Assembly: GCF_017565645.3 (NCBI RefSeq)
Contig: NZ_CP086136.1
Coordinates: 8,539,501 to 8,603,500 of the forward strand
Source of the DNA: Bradyrhizobium barranii subsp. barranii
GTDB taxonomy: Bacteria; Pseudomonadota; Alphaproteobacteria; Rhizobiales; Xanthobacteraceae
DNA: 64,000 nucleotides
Direction of reading: 5' to 3'
Positions 1-8,578 of the stretch are shown one piece after another (positions within the stretch are counted from its first letter, which is position 1; each line of letters opens with the position of its first letter). Both the position numbers and the translations under genes were made by a program. A model generated the notes under the pieces. That model was given only the letters and a program-made list of their open reading frames with translations, had not been told where the DNA came from and searched no databases.

Positions 1-415
1 GGGCGGCGGGCACAACCGAGCATCCCGGATGCGCCTTGGTGACGGGCTCGAAATCGTCGGTCTCGTCGGCATGTCCACACATGGCGTTGGCCAACGCCGC
101 GTTGACCGCCGTGGTGCGGAAATCGGAACCGATCACGGATGCCTGCTCATCACCGCCGAGCGTGCGAACATATTTCAATGCCATCTCGCCCGGCCGCATG
201 CGCGAGCCCGACACCATCGCACCGAGCGTGTCGAGAATGCGATGCTTGCATTCGAGCATGACTTGTGCGGGCAGTTCCTGATCGCGCGCGACGACCATGT
301 AGTGGGCAAGGCGCTCCGTCACGCCTGGACCTTCGGCGAGAGCCGCACGGCCGCCGGTGGCGACCAAGGCGGCAACCGAACCGGCGGACTGCAGGAAACG
401 GCGGCGTGACGGCAT
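1..415 (-). CDS. MmgE/PrpD family protein, 3' end beyond the window
   Basis: Partial gene on the minus strand: about 138 N-terminal residues are present and the rest lies off the left edge. The frame opens at ATG 415 behind a GGAGGAG ribosome site. It begins MPSRRRFLQSAG, a twin-arginine-like leader, then reads ERLAHYMV and later GHADETDDFEP, matching the MmgE/PrpD fold (2-methylcitrate dehydratase/cis-aconitate decarboxylase superfamily). The next gene upstream, only 17 bases away, encodes a second protein of the same family with the same kind of leader, so the two are tandem paralogues in one operon. A leader peptide is unusual for this normally cytosolic family. The substrate cannot be told from sequence. 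Confidence 0.85.
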   Translation of the reverse strand, partial: MPSRRRFLQSAGSVAALVATGGRAALAEGPGVTERLAHYMVVARDQELPAQVMLECKHRILDTLGAMVSGSRMRPGEMALKYVRTLGGDEQASVIGSDFRTTAVNAALANAMCGHADETDDFEPVTKAHPGCSVVPAA

Positions 416-432
416 GCTGTTCTCCTCCGCGG

Positions 433-1887
433 TCAGGTTGCGACCGACATCCTTGCGATCTCCGCCGCGTTCGGCAGGTTCTCGACATTCCAGCAGGCGT
501 CCATCACGCGCCGGATCGTCGCAGCAGGGATGATACCCTCTGCAAGGTCCGAGAATTTGGTTTCGAGCTGCTTGTCCGTCATCGGCACCTCGACGCTGCC
601 GATCGCATGCTCGATGTAGCGGTTGAGCTTGCGGCCGTCCTTGAGCACGATGGTGAGATCGACCTGCTCCGGCTTGATGCCTGATGTTATGACCGGGTTC
701 ACCTTGCCGCGCAGCGCGACGACCGTCGGATCGGTCACGGCCCGGTCACTGAACTGCTTCTCGCCGCCAGCGCCCTCGACGATCGCCACCGCGACCGCGT
801 GATAGATGCTGAACTTGCCTTCGAGGCCCGCCTTCGGCGTCTTCTTGCCGGTGAGTTCCAGCACCAGCGGATGGACCTTGAGGTCGACGCGCTCGATCTG
901 GTCCGCAGTCACCTTGCTCCCGTTGCGGAGCTGGATCGCGGCGTCGATCGCCGGGTGCATGACGATGCCGCAGGCGAATGGCTTGTAGGTATTGAGCGCG
1001 GCCTCATAGCGTTTGCCGAGGTCGCCCAGGATCTCGTTGTAGTCCTGCTTGGTGCTGATGGTGTTGGCCCAGCCGCGCTTGGCCTCGATCATGGCGTCGG
1101 ACGAGGTGAAATTCTTCGAGGCCAGGATCGCCGCGAAAATGCCGCTTGATGCGGCACGGCCTGGATTGAAGCTCTTGTTCATCGAGCCGAAGGATTCGCG
1201 CAGGCCCACCGGCTGCGAGGCGGCAAGGCCGAGCGCCCATGTCATCTGCTGCTCGTTCAGCTTCAACAGCTTGCCGACGGCCGCAGCCGAGCCGAACACA
1301 CCGGCGGTGCCGGTGATGTGCCAGCCGACATCGTAATGGTTCGGATAGACCGAGTTGCCGATCCGGCACTCGGTCTCGACGCCGAGCACCAGCGCGTTCA
1401 GGAATTCCTTGCCCGATACCGGCTGCATTTCCGACAGCGCGAGAATGGCCGAGGCAACGGGACCGGCAGGATGGATGATCGTCTTCAGGTGGGTGTCGTC
1501 ATAGTCGAAGATATGGCTCGACACGCCGTTGATGAAGGCCGCGTTCATGATGTCGAACCGCTCGCGCCGCCCGAACAGCGAGGCCTGCTGCGGCCCGGAG
1601 AACGGACCGAGCGCGGAGACCGCGACATCGACCGTCTCGTGATGCGATCCGCCGATGGCGACGCCGACCCAGTTCAGCAGCGAGCGCACACCTTCTTTCC
1701 GGACATTGGCCGGCAGGTCTTCGTATTTCGCGGTCACGAGATAATGCGCCAGCGCACGCGTCACCTCCTTGGGTGGCGCTGCTGCGGGAGCTGCGGTGGG
1801 TGCCTGCGCGAATGCCGCGTTGGCGCCGACAGTGGCAAGCGGCAGTGCGGCCGCCGCCTGGAGCAGGGTCCTGCGATCAGTGTGCAT
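433..1887 (-). CDS. MmgE/PrpD family protein with a leader peptide
   Basis: A 484-residue protein starting at ATG 1887, preceded by AAGGAGG. The start MHTDRRTLLQAAAALPLA is a Tat-type leader followed by an Ala/Pro linker; the MmgE/PrpD domain then runs from about residue 45 to the end, with the helical part first (ALAHYLVTAKYEDLP) and GVSSHIFDYDDTHLKT around residues 125-140. The length fits the family (450-500). The start overlaps the end of the PdxA-family gene by 11 bases, so the two are probably coupled. Family members dehydrate or isomerise tricarboxylates such as 2-methylcitrate. The operon context (PdxA-like dehydrogenase, dicarboxylate symporter) suggests use of a hydroxylated di- or tricarboxylate, which is inference. 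Confidence 0.88.
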   Translation of the reverse strand: MHTDRRTLLQAAAALPLATVGANAAFAQAPTAAPAAAPPKEVTRALAHYLVTAKYEDLPANVRKEGVRSLLNWVGVAIGGSHHETVDVAVSALGPFSGPQQASLFGRRERFDIMNAAFINGVSSHIFDYDDTHLKTIIHPAGPVASAILALSEMQPVSGKEFLNALVLGVETECRIGNSVYPNHYDVGWHITGTAGVFGSAAAVGKLLKLNEQQMTWALGLAASQPVGLRESFGSMNKSFNPGRAASSGIFAAILASKNFTSSDAMIEAKRGWANTISTKQDYNEILGDLGKRYEAALNTYKPFACGIVMHPAIDAAIQLRNGSKVTADQIERVDLKVHPLVLELTGKKTPKAGLEGKFSIYHAVAVAIVEGAGGEKQFSDRAVTDPTVVALRGKVNPVITSGIKPEQVDLTIVLKDGRKLNRYIEHAIGSVEVPMTDKQLETKFSDLAEGIIPAATIRRVMDACWNVENLPNAAEIARMSVAT

Positions 1888-2911
1888 AGGCAGCCTCCTT
1901 GACCTTGATCGATACCAGTTGTGCCGCGAGCCGCACCGCGCTTTCGAGCGCACCGGTCTTGGCGACGCCCGTGCCGACGATATCGAACGCGGTGCCGTGC
2001 GACGGCGTGGTGAAGACGGTCTCAAGGCCCGCGGTGACGGTGACGCCGCGGTTGAAGCCGCGCAGCTTGGTCGCAATCTGGCCCTGGTCGTGATACATCG
2101 CGACTACGCTGTCGAATTCGCCGGCGAAGGCGCGGATATAGACGGTGTCGGCGGGATAAGGCCCGGTGCAGGCGATGCCGGTCTTCGCGGCGGCCTCGAC
2201 CGTCGGGCGGATCATCTCGATCTCGTCGCGGCCGAACAGGCCATTCTCGCCGGCATGCGGATTGAGGGCGGCGACCGCGATGCGCGGCTTGGCGACGCCA
2301 GCCTTGCGCATCATGCGGTCGACCAGTTCGATCGAGTCGGTGATGCTCGCCGGATTGATGCCGTCGAGCGCCTCGCGCAGCGACTGATGCCCGGTCACGC
2401 GCGACATCCACTGGCCGTCGAGCACGTTCATCTCGGAGAAATAGGTCTTGTGGCCGAGCAGGCTCGCGAACATCTTGTGTTCGTCGGGAAACTTCCAGCC
2501 GCCGTCGAACATCGCGCGCTTGTTCAGCGGCGCGAAGGTGATGGCGTCGACCTCGCCGGCTTTGGAGAAATCGATCGCGCGCGACAGCGTCTCGCCGGTC
2601 AGCCGGCCGGCCTCGGCGTTGGCCTTGCCGATCGGGAATTTCGCGGGATCGGTGTTGCCGAGATCGACGAGCTGCACCGTGCCGTGGCCCCACGTAGCAG
2701 CCCTGGGCGAGGCGATCCGCTCGACCTTCAGCTTCACTCCGGCATGCGCCATGCCCATCTCGAGCACGCGAGCATCGCCGACCACGACGAGGCGGGCGGC
2801 ATCGGCGAGCCGGTCGTCGGAGAGGATGCGCGCGATCTGTTCGGGGCCGATGCCGGTACAGTCGCCAGGGGTCAGCGCAATGACGGGCAGTTCGTTGGTG
2901 TTGGTAGCCAT
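1877..2911 (-). CDS. pdxA: PdxA-family 4-phospho-hydroxyacid dehydrogenase
   Basis: A 344-residue PdxA-family protein, full length for the family. It opens with ALTPGDCTGIGPEQ, the conserved PdxA N-terminus, and ends with HDQGQIATKLRGF and SHGTAFDIVGTG, carrying the metal-binding histidines. Canonical PdxA oxidises 4-hydroxythreonine phosphate in vitamin B6 synthesis. PdxA2-type members work on D-threonate or D-erythronate phosphate in sugar-acid breakdown. The position between a symporter gene and MmgE/PrpD genes favours a catabolic PdxA2-like role, although no partner DUF1537 kinase is visible here; it could lie to the left. Upstream dctA-like gene ends 18 bases before the start. Confidence 0.85.
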   Translation of the reverse strand: MATNTNELPVIALTPGDCTGIGPEQIARILSDDRLADAARLVVVGDARVLEMGMAHAGVKLKVERIASPRAATWGHGTVQLVDLGNTDPAKFPIGKANAEAGRLTGETLSRAIDFSKAGEVDAITFAPLNKRAMFDGGWKFPDEHKMFASLLGHKTYFSEMNVLDGQWMSRVTGHQSLREALDGINPASITDSIELVDRMMRKAGVAKPRIAVAALNPHAGENGLFGRDEIEMIRPTVEAAAKTGIACTGPYPADTVYIRAFAGEFDSVVAMYHDQGQIATKLRGFNRGVTVTAGLETVFTTPSHGTAFDIVGTGVAKTGALESAVRLAAQLVSIKVKEAAYAH

Positions 2912-2929
2912 ATTGAAAGCCTTGGATCC

Positions 2930-4258
2930 TTACTTCACTGCTTGGATTTGAGCGGCGGACTGGGCCCAGTCCTCCCGGTTGAATTCCCCGTCCCATTTCG
3001 CGACCACGATCGCGGCGACGGCATTGCCGATGGTGTTGGTGATGGAGCGCGCCAGCGACATGAAGCGGTCGATGCCGAGCAGCAGCGCCAGTCCCTCCGC
3101 CGGCAATCCCGCGGCGATCACTGTCGCGGCGAGCGCGGCGAAAGCGCCGCCGGTGACGCCCGCGGCGCCTTTGCTGGTGAACAGCATCACCACGAACAGG
3201 CTCAATTGCTGGCCGGCCGACAATTCGATGCCGTAGACCTGGGCGACGAACATCGTGGAGAGCGGCAGCGTCAGCGCGACGCCATCGAGATTGAAGGAAT
3301 AGCCGGAGGGAATGACGAGGCCAGCGACTGCCCGCCCCACACCCGCCTTCGGCAGCTTCTCCATCATGCCGGGGATGGCAGTTTCCGACGAGGAGGTGCC
3401 GAGCACGACCAGCAGTTCGTTCCGCAGCAGTCGCAACAGGTCCATCAGGCGGATGCCGGCGAAACGGCAGATCGTGTTGAGAATGACGAAGATGAAGAAC
3501 GCCATCATCGCCCAGGCGGTGCCGACCAATAGCGCCAGCGCATAGAGCGTGGCGGCGCCGAACTTCGCCACGGTGAAAGCCATGGCACCAAAGGCGCCGA
3601 TCGGCGCCAGCGCCACCACGACGTGCACGACGCTGAAGACGAGTTCGGTGATCCGCTCAAGGCCCGTCCGCAGCGGCGCTGCCTTTTCGCCGAGCAGCAG
3701 CAAGCCGATACCGCACAGAAGCGCGAGCACGAGAACCTGGAGCACGTCGCCGGCCGCGAACGCGCCGACAAAACTCTCCGGGATCATGTGCTGGATGTAG
3801 GCTGACAGCGACCCGACATGGGCCTGCGAATAGCGCGCGACGGTCTCCGCCTGCTGCGCCGTGGCATGCGCCACGCCCGCGCCGGGCCGCACCCAGCGCA
3901 CCACCACAAAACTGATCAACAGACAAATGGTCGTCACCGCCTCAAAATAGGCGAAGGCCTTGAGCCCGATGCGGCCGACCGCCTTCATGTCGCCGACCTG
4001 CGCGATGCCGGTGACCACCACCAGGAAGATCAGCGGCGCGATCGTCATCTTGATGAGCGAGATGAAGGCATCGCCGAGCGGCTTGAAGTCGACGGCGACG
4101 GTCGGAAGCAGGAAGCCGAACAGCGCACCGAGCGCGGCGCCGGCGACGACCAGAACATACGGCTCGCGCCAGAGCGGCTTGCGGCGGCGTTCGGAAACCG
4201 GGCGCGACATCGGCTCAGTCGATATGGGCTCAGACAGCGGCGTTGCGGCGATCTGCAA
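2930..4258 (-). CDS. DctA/GltP-type dicarboxylate:cation symporter
   Basis: A 442-residue inner-membrane protein of the DAACS family (DctA, GltP), which brings C4-dicarboxylates or glutamate in with protons or sodium. Several hydrophobic helices are seen, with the family signatures LLVVLGTSSSETAIPGMM (serine-rich reentrant loop) and GYSFNLDGVALTLPLS. The first codon appears to be TTG at 4258, because GGAGG lies 7 bases upstream. An internal ATG at 4210 would give the more usual N-terminus MSRPVSERRRKPLW but has no ribosome site. It is first in a minus-strand operon with pdxA-like and mmgE/prpD genes, divergent from a LysR gene. Confidence 0.9.
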   Translation of the reverse strand: MQIAATPLSEPISTEPMSRPVSERRRKPLWREPYVLVVAGAALGALFGFLLPTVAVDFKPLGDAFISLIKMTIAPLIFLVVVTGIAQVGDMKAVGRIGLKAFAYFEAVTTICLLISFVVVRWVRPGAGVAHATAQQAETVARYSQAHVGSLSAYIQHMIPESFVGAFAAGDVLQVLVLALLCGIGLLLLGEKAAPLRTGLERITELVFSVVHVVVALAPIGAFGAMAFTVAKFGAATLYALALLVGTAWAMMAFFIFVILNTICRFAGIRLMDLLRLLRNELLVVLGTSSSETAIPGMMEKLPKAGVGRAVAGLVIPSGYSFNLDGVALTLPLSTMFVAQVYGIELSAGQQLSLFVVMLFTSKGAAGVTGGAFAALAATVIAAGLPAEGLALLLGIDRFMSLARSITNTIGNAVAAIVVAKWDGEFNREDWAQSAAQIQAVK

Positions 4259-4357
4259 TTTGCTTCCTCCAACGGCATCGTCGCGCCATGCGAAGGTGGC
4301 GCTTTGTTCTTGTCTTGCGATGCCGTTTACATTGGACCAGCGGCGTGTCAGGCGCTA

Positions 4358-4372
4358 ATGCCGTATCGGTAT
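4358..4372. promoter_or_regulatory. Candidate LysR operator in the dctA-like/lysR divergent region
   Basis: ATGCCG-TAT-CGGTAT is an inverted repeat with 6-base arms and one mismatch, lying 22 bases before the LysR start in the 136-base divergent intergenic region. Its length and T-N11-A-like geometry suit a LysR site. It is the only clear dyad there. Confidence 0.4.
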
Positions 4373-4394
4373 GATTTGAGGACAAAACCGCATC

Positions 4395-5363
4395 ATGGAC
4401 CTGGTCTGGCTGGAGGATTTCCTTGCCATCGCCGAGGAAGGCGGGTTCTCGCGCGCCGCCCAGCGACGGCATGTGACCCAGCCGGCGCTGAGCCGCCGCA
4501 TCAGGTCGCTCGAGGAGTGGCTGGGCACGCCGCTGTTCGAACGTTCGACCCACACGATCACGCTGACGCCGGCCGGCGAGAGTTTCCGCCCCGTCGCGGA
4601 GGACGTGCTGCGCCGGGTTCTGGTCGGGCGCGAGGAAGCGCTCGAAATGGCGCGGCTGAAGGCCGAGACCATCACCTTCGCGGCCACGCATTCACTGTCG
4701 CAGACCTTCTTTCCGGAATGGATCCGCAACTCCGACAGCGCGCGGGCCGACTCGGCCGTTCAGCTCGTCGCTTCGAATTTCGCCGGCTGCGAGAAGCTGC
4801 TTCTGGACGCGCAAGCGCATTTCATGCTGGCGCACTACCATCCGACGCTGGTGAGCCGGCTCGACATGGACCGCTTCCAGCGCGTCGATCTCGCGACCGA
4901 CGTGCTGATCCCGATCAGCGCGCCGGCCGCAAAACCGGGCCGCGGTGGACGCAGCAGCAAAAAGGCACAGCCTCGTTACGCCCTGCCCGGCGCATCGGGC
5001 GCGCCGCTGCCCTATCTCGCCTATCACCCCGGCTCGGGCGTGGGGCGGCTCGTCACCTCGTTCCTGGCCGCGAAGGATTCGACGGCGTGGCTGGCGCCCG
5101 GCTTCGCCGCGCCGGTCATGCTGCTGGTCGACATGGCGCGCGAAGGGCGCGGCGTGACGTGGGCTCCGATGAGCCTCGTCCGCGCCGATCTCGACAGCGG
5201 CCGCCTGCTGCGCGCCGGCGGCGCGGATTGGGACATTCCGATCAGCGTCTCGCTGTTCCGCACGCGGGCCCGCATGACCCGGGCGGCCGAGAATTTCTGG
5301 AATTCGGTCCGCAAGGGCCGGCCGGGAGGGAAATCCATCGCCGCTGCGCCGCGGACCAGATGA
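4395..5363 (+). CDS. LysR-family transcriptional regulator
   Basis: A 322-residue LysR protein. The N-terminal winged helix-turn-helix is clear at about residues 1-60 (FLAIAEEGGFSRAAQRRHVT, then QPALSRRIRSLEEWLG), followed by the linker helix and a periplasmic-binding-protein-like effector domain. It is transcribed away from the dctA-like/pdxA/prpD operon and probably controls it together with its own promoter. Its stop overlaps the start of the GH79-like gene (ATGA), so the regulator and the hydrolase are translated from one message. Confidence 0.92.
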   Translation: MDLVWLEDFLAIAEEGGFSRAAQRRHVTQPALSRRIRSLEEWLGTPLFERSTHTITLTPAGESFRPVAEDVLRRVLVGREEALEMARLKAETITFAATHSLSQTFFPEWIRNSDSARADSAVQLVASNFAGCEKLLLDAQAHFMLAHYHPTLVSRLDMDRFQRVDLATDVLIPISAPAAKPGRGGRSSKKAQPRYALPGASGAPLPYLAYHPGSGVGRLVTSFLAAKDSTAWLAPGFAAPVMLLVDMAREGRGVTWAPMSLVRADLDSGRLLRAGGADWDIPISVSLFRTRARMTRAAENFWNSVRKGRPGGKSIAAAPRTR

Positions 5364-6898
5364 CCGTGTCGCGGATCAAGTCGGCCTTCGGGCTGCTTCG
5401 GCCGCAGATGCTGCTGATGAGCCTGCTCGCTGCCACAACGTTAGACGCGGCGCGCGCCGGCGGCGTCTCCATCGCACCCGCCGAGCTGAAAGCGATCGGG
5501 ACGATCGATGCGCGCTTTCAATCCTACAATATCGAGATGGTGGAGGTGACCGGCGGCCGGTTCTGGAAGCCTTATCCGCGAACGATGCGCGCGCTCGATG
5601 AGCGGGATCGTTACGGCGAGAGGCCGCCGATCGATCTTGCCAATGCGCGGCTGCACAAGCTCGCCGCCGCTTTGGCGCCGGCCTATCTGCGCGTGAGCGG
5701 CACCTGGGCCAATGCGACGTTCTTTGCCGACACGAACCATGCGCCGGCCAAGCCCCCGCCGGGATTCAATGACGTGCTCAGCCGCAACCGATGGCGCGAC
5801 GTCATCGACTTTGCGCGCGCAGTCGACGCGGAGATCGTCACCTCCTTCGCGATCAGTCCGGGCAGCCGCGATGCGGATGGCGTGTGGAAGACCGATCAGG
5901 CGCAGCGCCTGATCGACACGACGCGTTCGCTGGGTGGCCACATCGCGGCGGTGGAATTCATGAACGAGCCGACGCTTGCGGCGACGAACGGCGCGCCGCC
6001 GGGATATGATGCGGCCGCTTATGGCCGGGACTTCAGGGTCTTTCGCGAATGGATGCAACGCGCGGCGCCCGAGACGCTGATCGTCGGTCCGGGTTCAACC
6101 GGCGACGCGCCGTCGCCATCCGGGTCAGGCATCACCACGCACGATCTGCTCGCCACATCCGCCCCCGGCATCGATCGCTTCTCCTATCATCACTACAACA
6201 CGCTCTCGCCGCGCTGCGGCGGCCGCGACGATCCGGCGCAGGCGCTCTCCTCGGACTGGCTGGCACGCACCGACGCGACGTTCGCGACCTACCGCGCCCT
6301 GCGCGACACATTCGAGCCGGGCAAGCCGATCTGGCTGACGGAGACGGCAAACGCCGCCTGCGGCGGCAATCCATCGGACAAGACCTTTCTCGACACCTTC
6401 CGCTATCTCGACCAGCACGGACGCCTCGCAAGGGCCGGCGTCCAGGTGGTGATGCACAACACGCTGGCCGCCAGCGACTACGGCCTGCTCGACGAGGGAA
6501 CGTTCCGTCCGCGGCCGAGCTACTGGGCTGCGCTGCTCTGGCATCGGCTGATGGGAACGATCGTGCTCGACGCGAACCCGGTCGCCGCGCCAGATCTCCA
6601 TCTCTACGCGCATTGCCATCCGGGCATGCGGGGCGCCGTATCCGTGCTCGCAATCAACGCGTCGCGGCACGCATCATCGACCCTGACGCTGTCACACCCC
6701 GACGAGCGTTACACGATACATGCGACGCGGCTGCAAGACGCGACAGTTCAGCTGAACGGCAAGACGCTCGCGCTGAGTGCCGACGACGAACTGCCCCGAC
6801 TTGAGCCGCGCGCAACACCTGCGGGAGCGATCCGGCTGGTGCCGGCGACCGTCACCTTCCTGGCGTTTCCGGACGCAGCAAACCCCGCCTGCCGGTGA
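5360..6898 (+). CDS. Secreted GH79 (heparanase-like) glycoside hydrolase
   Basis: A 512-residue protein with a signal-peptide-like start (hydrophobic residues about 17-28, possible cleavage after ARA at 33), so probably periplasmic or secreted. The body is a (beta/alpha)8 glycosidase of clan GH-A: EFMNEPT with acid/base candidate Glu203, and IWLTETANAACGG with nucleophile candidate Glu328, 125 residues apart. VMHNTLAASDYGLLDE followed by YWAALLWHRLMGT closely resembles the heparanase region after its nucleophile. The C-terminal 110 residues form the beta-rich domain usual in GH79. GH79 enzymes remove glucuronic acid from glycans or proteoglycans. ATG 5360 overlaps the LysR stop, an unusual pairing. 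The exact substrate is unknown. Confidence 0.8.
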   Translation: MTVSRIKSAFGLLRPQMLLMSLLAATTLDAARAGGVSIAPAELKAIGTIDARFQSYNIEMVEVTGGRFWKPYPRTMRALDERDRYGERPPIDLANARLHKLAAALAPAYLRVSGTWANATFFADTNHAPAKPPPGFNDVLSRNRWRDVIDFARAVDAEIVTSFAISPGSRDADGVWKTDQAQRLIDTTRSLGGHIAAVEFMNEPTLAATNGAPPGYDAAAYGRDFRVFREWMQRAAPETLIVGPGSTGDAPSPSGSGITTHDLLATSAPGIDRFSYHHYNTLSPRCGGRDDPAQALSSDWLARTDATFATYRALRDTFEPGKPIWLTETANAACGGNPSDKTFLDTFRYLDQHGRLARAGVQVVMHNTLAASDYGLLDEGTFRPRPSYWAALLWHRLMGTIVLDANPVAAPDLHLYAHCHPGMRGAVSVLAINASRHASSTLTLSHPDERYTIHATRLQDATVQLNGKTLALSADDELPRLEPRATPAGAIRLVPATVTFLAFPDAANPACR

Positions 6899-6904
6899 CC
6901 GCGC

Positions 6905-8206
6905 TTACGACTTCAGCGCGTCGCGCGCCGTCTCCGGCGCCATCAGCGTCGCGATGATCGTGATGACCGACAGCGCGATGATGTAGACCGACACCGCCCA
7001 GTACGAGCCGGCCCACGCGAGCAGTGCGGTCGCAATCAGCGGCGAGAAGCCGCCGCTGAGCGCGGCCGCGACGTTGGCGCCGAGCGATGCGCCGCTGTAG
7101 CGGACCTGGGTGCGGAACAGCTCCGGCATGAACGCCGCCTTCGGCCCGAACAGCAGGGCGTGCGTCAGCGTCATCGTGACGACGAGCGCGAACGTGATCA
7201 GCGCCGGCTCCCTGGTGTCGAGGAACCAGAACAGCGGAAACGCCAGCGCCACCGAGAACACCCCGCCGGCGAGATACAGCGCCCTGCGGCCGAAGATATC
7301 GGAGAGCCAGCCGGCGAGCGGCAGCGTCGCGAACTCGACGAGCGCGGCATAGACCACCGCGTTCAGGATCACCTGGCGAGGCAGGCCGAGTTTTGTCGTC
7401 GCATAGACCACGGTGAAGACGGTGAGGAGATAGGCGAGCCCGACCTCCGACACCGTGATGCCGATCGCGAGCAGAAAACTGCGCCAGTCGCGGCGCAGCA
7501 CCTCCAGCACCGGCTGCGCCAGCACTTCCTTGCGCTCGACGACTTCCTTGAAATGCGGCGTTTCCGCGAGCTTGAGCCGCACGATGAAGCCGACGCCGAC
7601 GAGCAGGATGCTGATCAGGAACGGCACGCGCCAGCCCCAACTCAAAAAGTCGGCCTCGGGCAGTTGCGTCATCAGGGCGAAGATACCGGTCGAGGCGGCG
7701 ACGCCGACGGGAAAGCCGATCTGCACCAGGCTGCCGTAGAAGCCGCGGCGATCACCGGCATGCTCGATCACCATCACGACCGCGCCGCTCCATTCGCCCC
7801 CGAGCCCGATGCCCTGGACGAAGCGCAGGATGATGAGCAGGATCGGCGCCCAGACGCCGATCTGGCTGTAAGTCGGCAGGCAGCCGATCAGGAAGGTGCC
7901 GAGCCCCATCGCGATCATGGTCGCGACCAGCATGGTCTTGCGGCCGAGCCGGTCGCCGTAGTGCCCGATGATGGCGCCGCCGATCGGACGCGCCACGAAG
8001 CCGACCGCATAGGTCGAGAACGCCACCAGCGTTCCGACAAAGGGATCGAAGCTCGGAAAGAACAGCTTGTTGAAGACAAGTGCAGCTGCCGTGCCGTAGA
8101 TCAGGAAATCGTACCACTCGATCGCGGTGCCGAGCGCGCTCGCCCACACCACATGCGCCGTCGTCGATCTCTCCGCCGCCGCGGAGACCCCCGTTGCTGC
8201 CGTCAT
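6905..8206 (-). CDS. MHS-family MFS metabolite:proton symporter
   Basis: A 433-residue major facilitator protein of the metabolite:H+ symporter group (KgtP, ShiA, ProP relatives). Signs are ALGTAIEWYDFLIYG at the first helix, RPIGGAIIGHYGDRLGRKT between helices 2 and 3, and GLGGEWSGAVVMVIEHA in helix 5; about 12 membrane helices. I choose ATG 8206; a TTG four codons upstream is also open. It ends 6 bases from the convergent GH79 gene. Substrates of this group are organic acids, osmolytes or aromatic acids; nothing here fixes which. Confidence 0.88.
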   Translation of the reverse strand: MTAATGVSAAAERSTTAHVVWASALGTAIEWYDFLIYGTAAALVFNKLFFPSFDPFVGTLVAFSTYAVGFVARPIGGAIIGHYGDRLGRKTMLVATMIAMGLGTFLIGCLPTYSQIGVWAPILLIILRFVQGIGLGGEWSGAVVMVIEHAGDRRGFYGSLVQIGFPVGVAASTGIFALMTQLPEADFLSWGWRVPFLISILLVGVGFIVRLKLAETPHFKEVVERKEVLAQPVLEVLRRDWRSFLLAIGITVSEVGLAYLLTVFTVVYATTKLGLPRQVILNAVVYAALVEFATLPLAGWLSDIFGRRALYLAGGVFSVALAFPLFWFLDTREPALITFALVVTMTLTHALLFGPKAAFMPELFRTQVRYSGASLGANVAAALSGGFSPLIATALLAWAGSYWAVSVYIIALSVITIIATLMAPETARDALKS

Positions 8207-8330
8207 GCCCTGCCCCAAAAGATTCCTGACGGCATCATGGCCAATCGCGATGGCGGTTGCAACCTGCGGAGGTGTGATCTCTGTGCGAGATTACGATGCG
8301 AGATTTTTGCGCGTCGCTGCTCCCGCACTC

Positions 8331-8417
8331 CGTCATTGCGAGGAGCTCTTGCGACGAAGCAATCCAGGCTGCCTCCGCGGAGAAAGTCTGGATTGCTTCG
8401 CTGCGCTCGCAATGACG
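8331..8417. repeat. Dispersed palindromic repeat (Bradyrhizobium type)
   Basis: An 87-base imperfect palindrome. The left arm, from CGTCATTGCGAGGAGC to GAAGCAATCCAG (8331-8367), pairs with the right arm, from CTGGATTGCTTCG to CGCAATGACG (8388-8417). A smaller dyad CTCCGCGGAG sits in the loop. Repeats starting CGTCATTGCGAGGAG are familiar from rhizobial intergenic regions. It fills much of the 370-base gap between the MHS gene and the LivK-type gene and contains no gene. Confidence 0.75.
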
Positions 8418-8489
8418 GGTGTGGCGGCAGTTGCGCGCACGCCTCCGGCAATGTCTCCCGGGCGACCATGGAACTCATTGACCCCTCTT

Positions 8490-8525
8490 ATTCGCCATTG
8501 ACAAACTCATTCGCCAATATCTAAT
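8490..8525 (+). promoter_or_regulatory. Candidate sigma-70 promoter with a direct repeat
   Basis: TTGACA at 8498-8503 is followed after 16 bases by TCTAAT at 8520-8525, a fair housekeeping promoter ending about 50 bases before the LivK-type gene. ATTCGCCA occurs twice, at 8490-8497 and 8509-8516, flanking the -35 box 19 bases apart (about two helical turns), which could be a regulator site, perhaps for the IclR protein encoded downstream. Confidence 0.4.
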
Positions 8526-8578
8526 TTACCCCCAGAATAACCAGCCGCGCCAAGCGGCCAATAAGAGAGGGATCGACG

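Noticed and set aside
433..2076. A 547-residue version of the MmgE/PrpD gene starting from TTG 2076
   Set aside because: The first 63 residues overlap the PdxA-family gene out of frame; ATG 1887 has AAGGAGG and a leader peptide.
3818..5359. N-terminal 500 residues of a 1026-residue open frame ending in the GH79 gene
   Set aside because: This part overlaps the DctA-type and LysR genes out of frame and has no family features; the hydrolase begins at ATG 5360 with a signal peptide.
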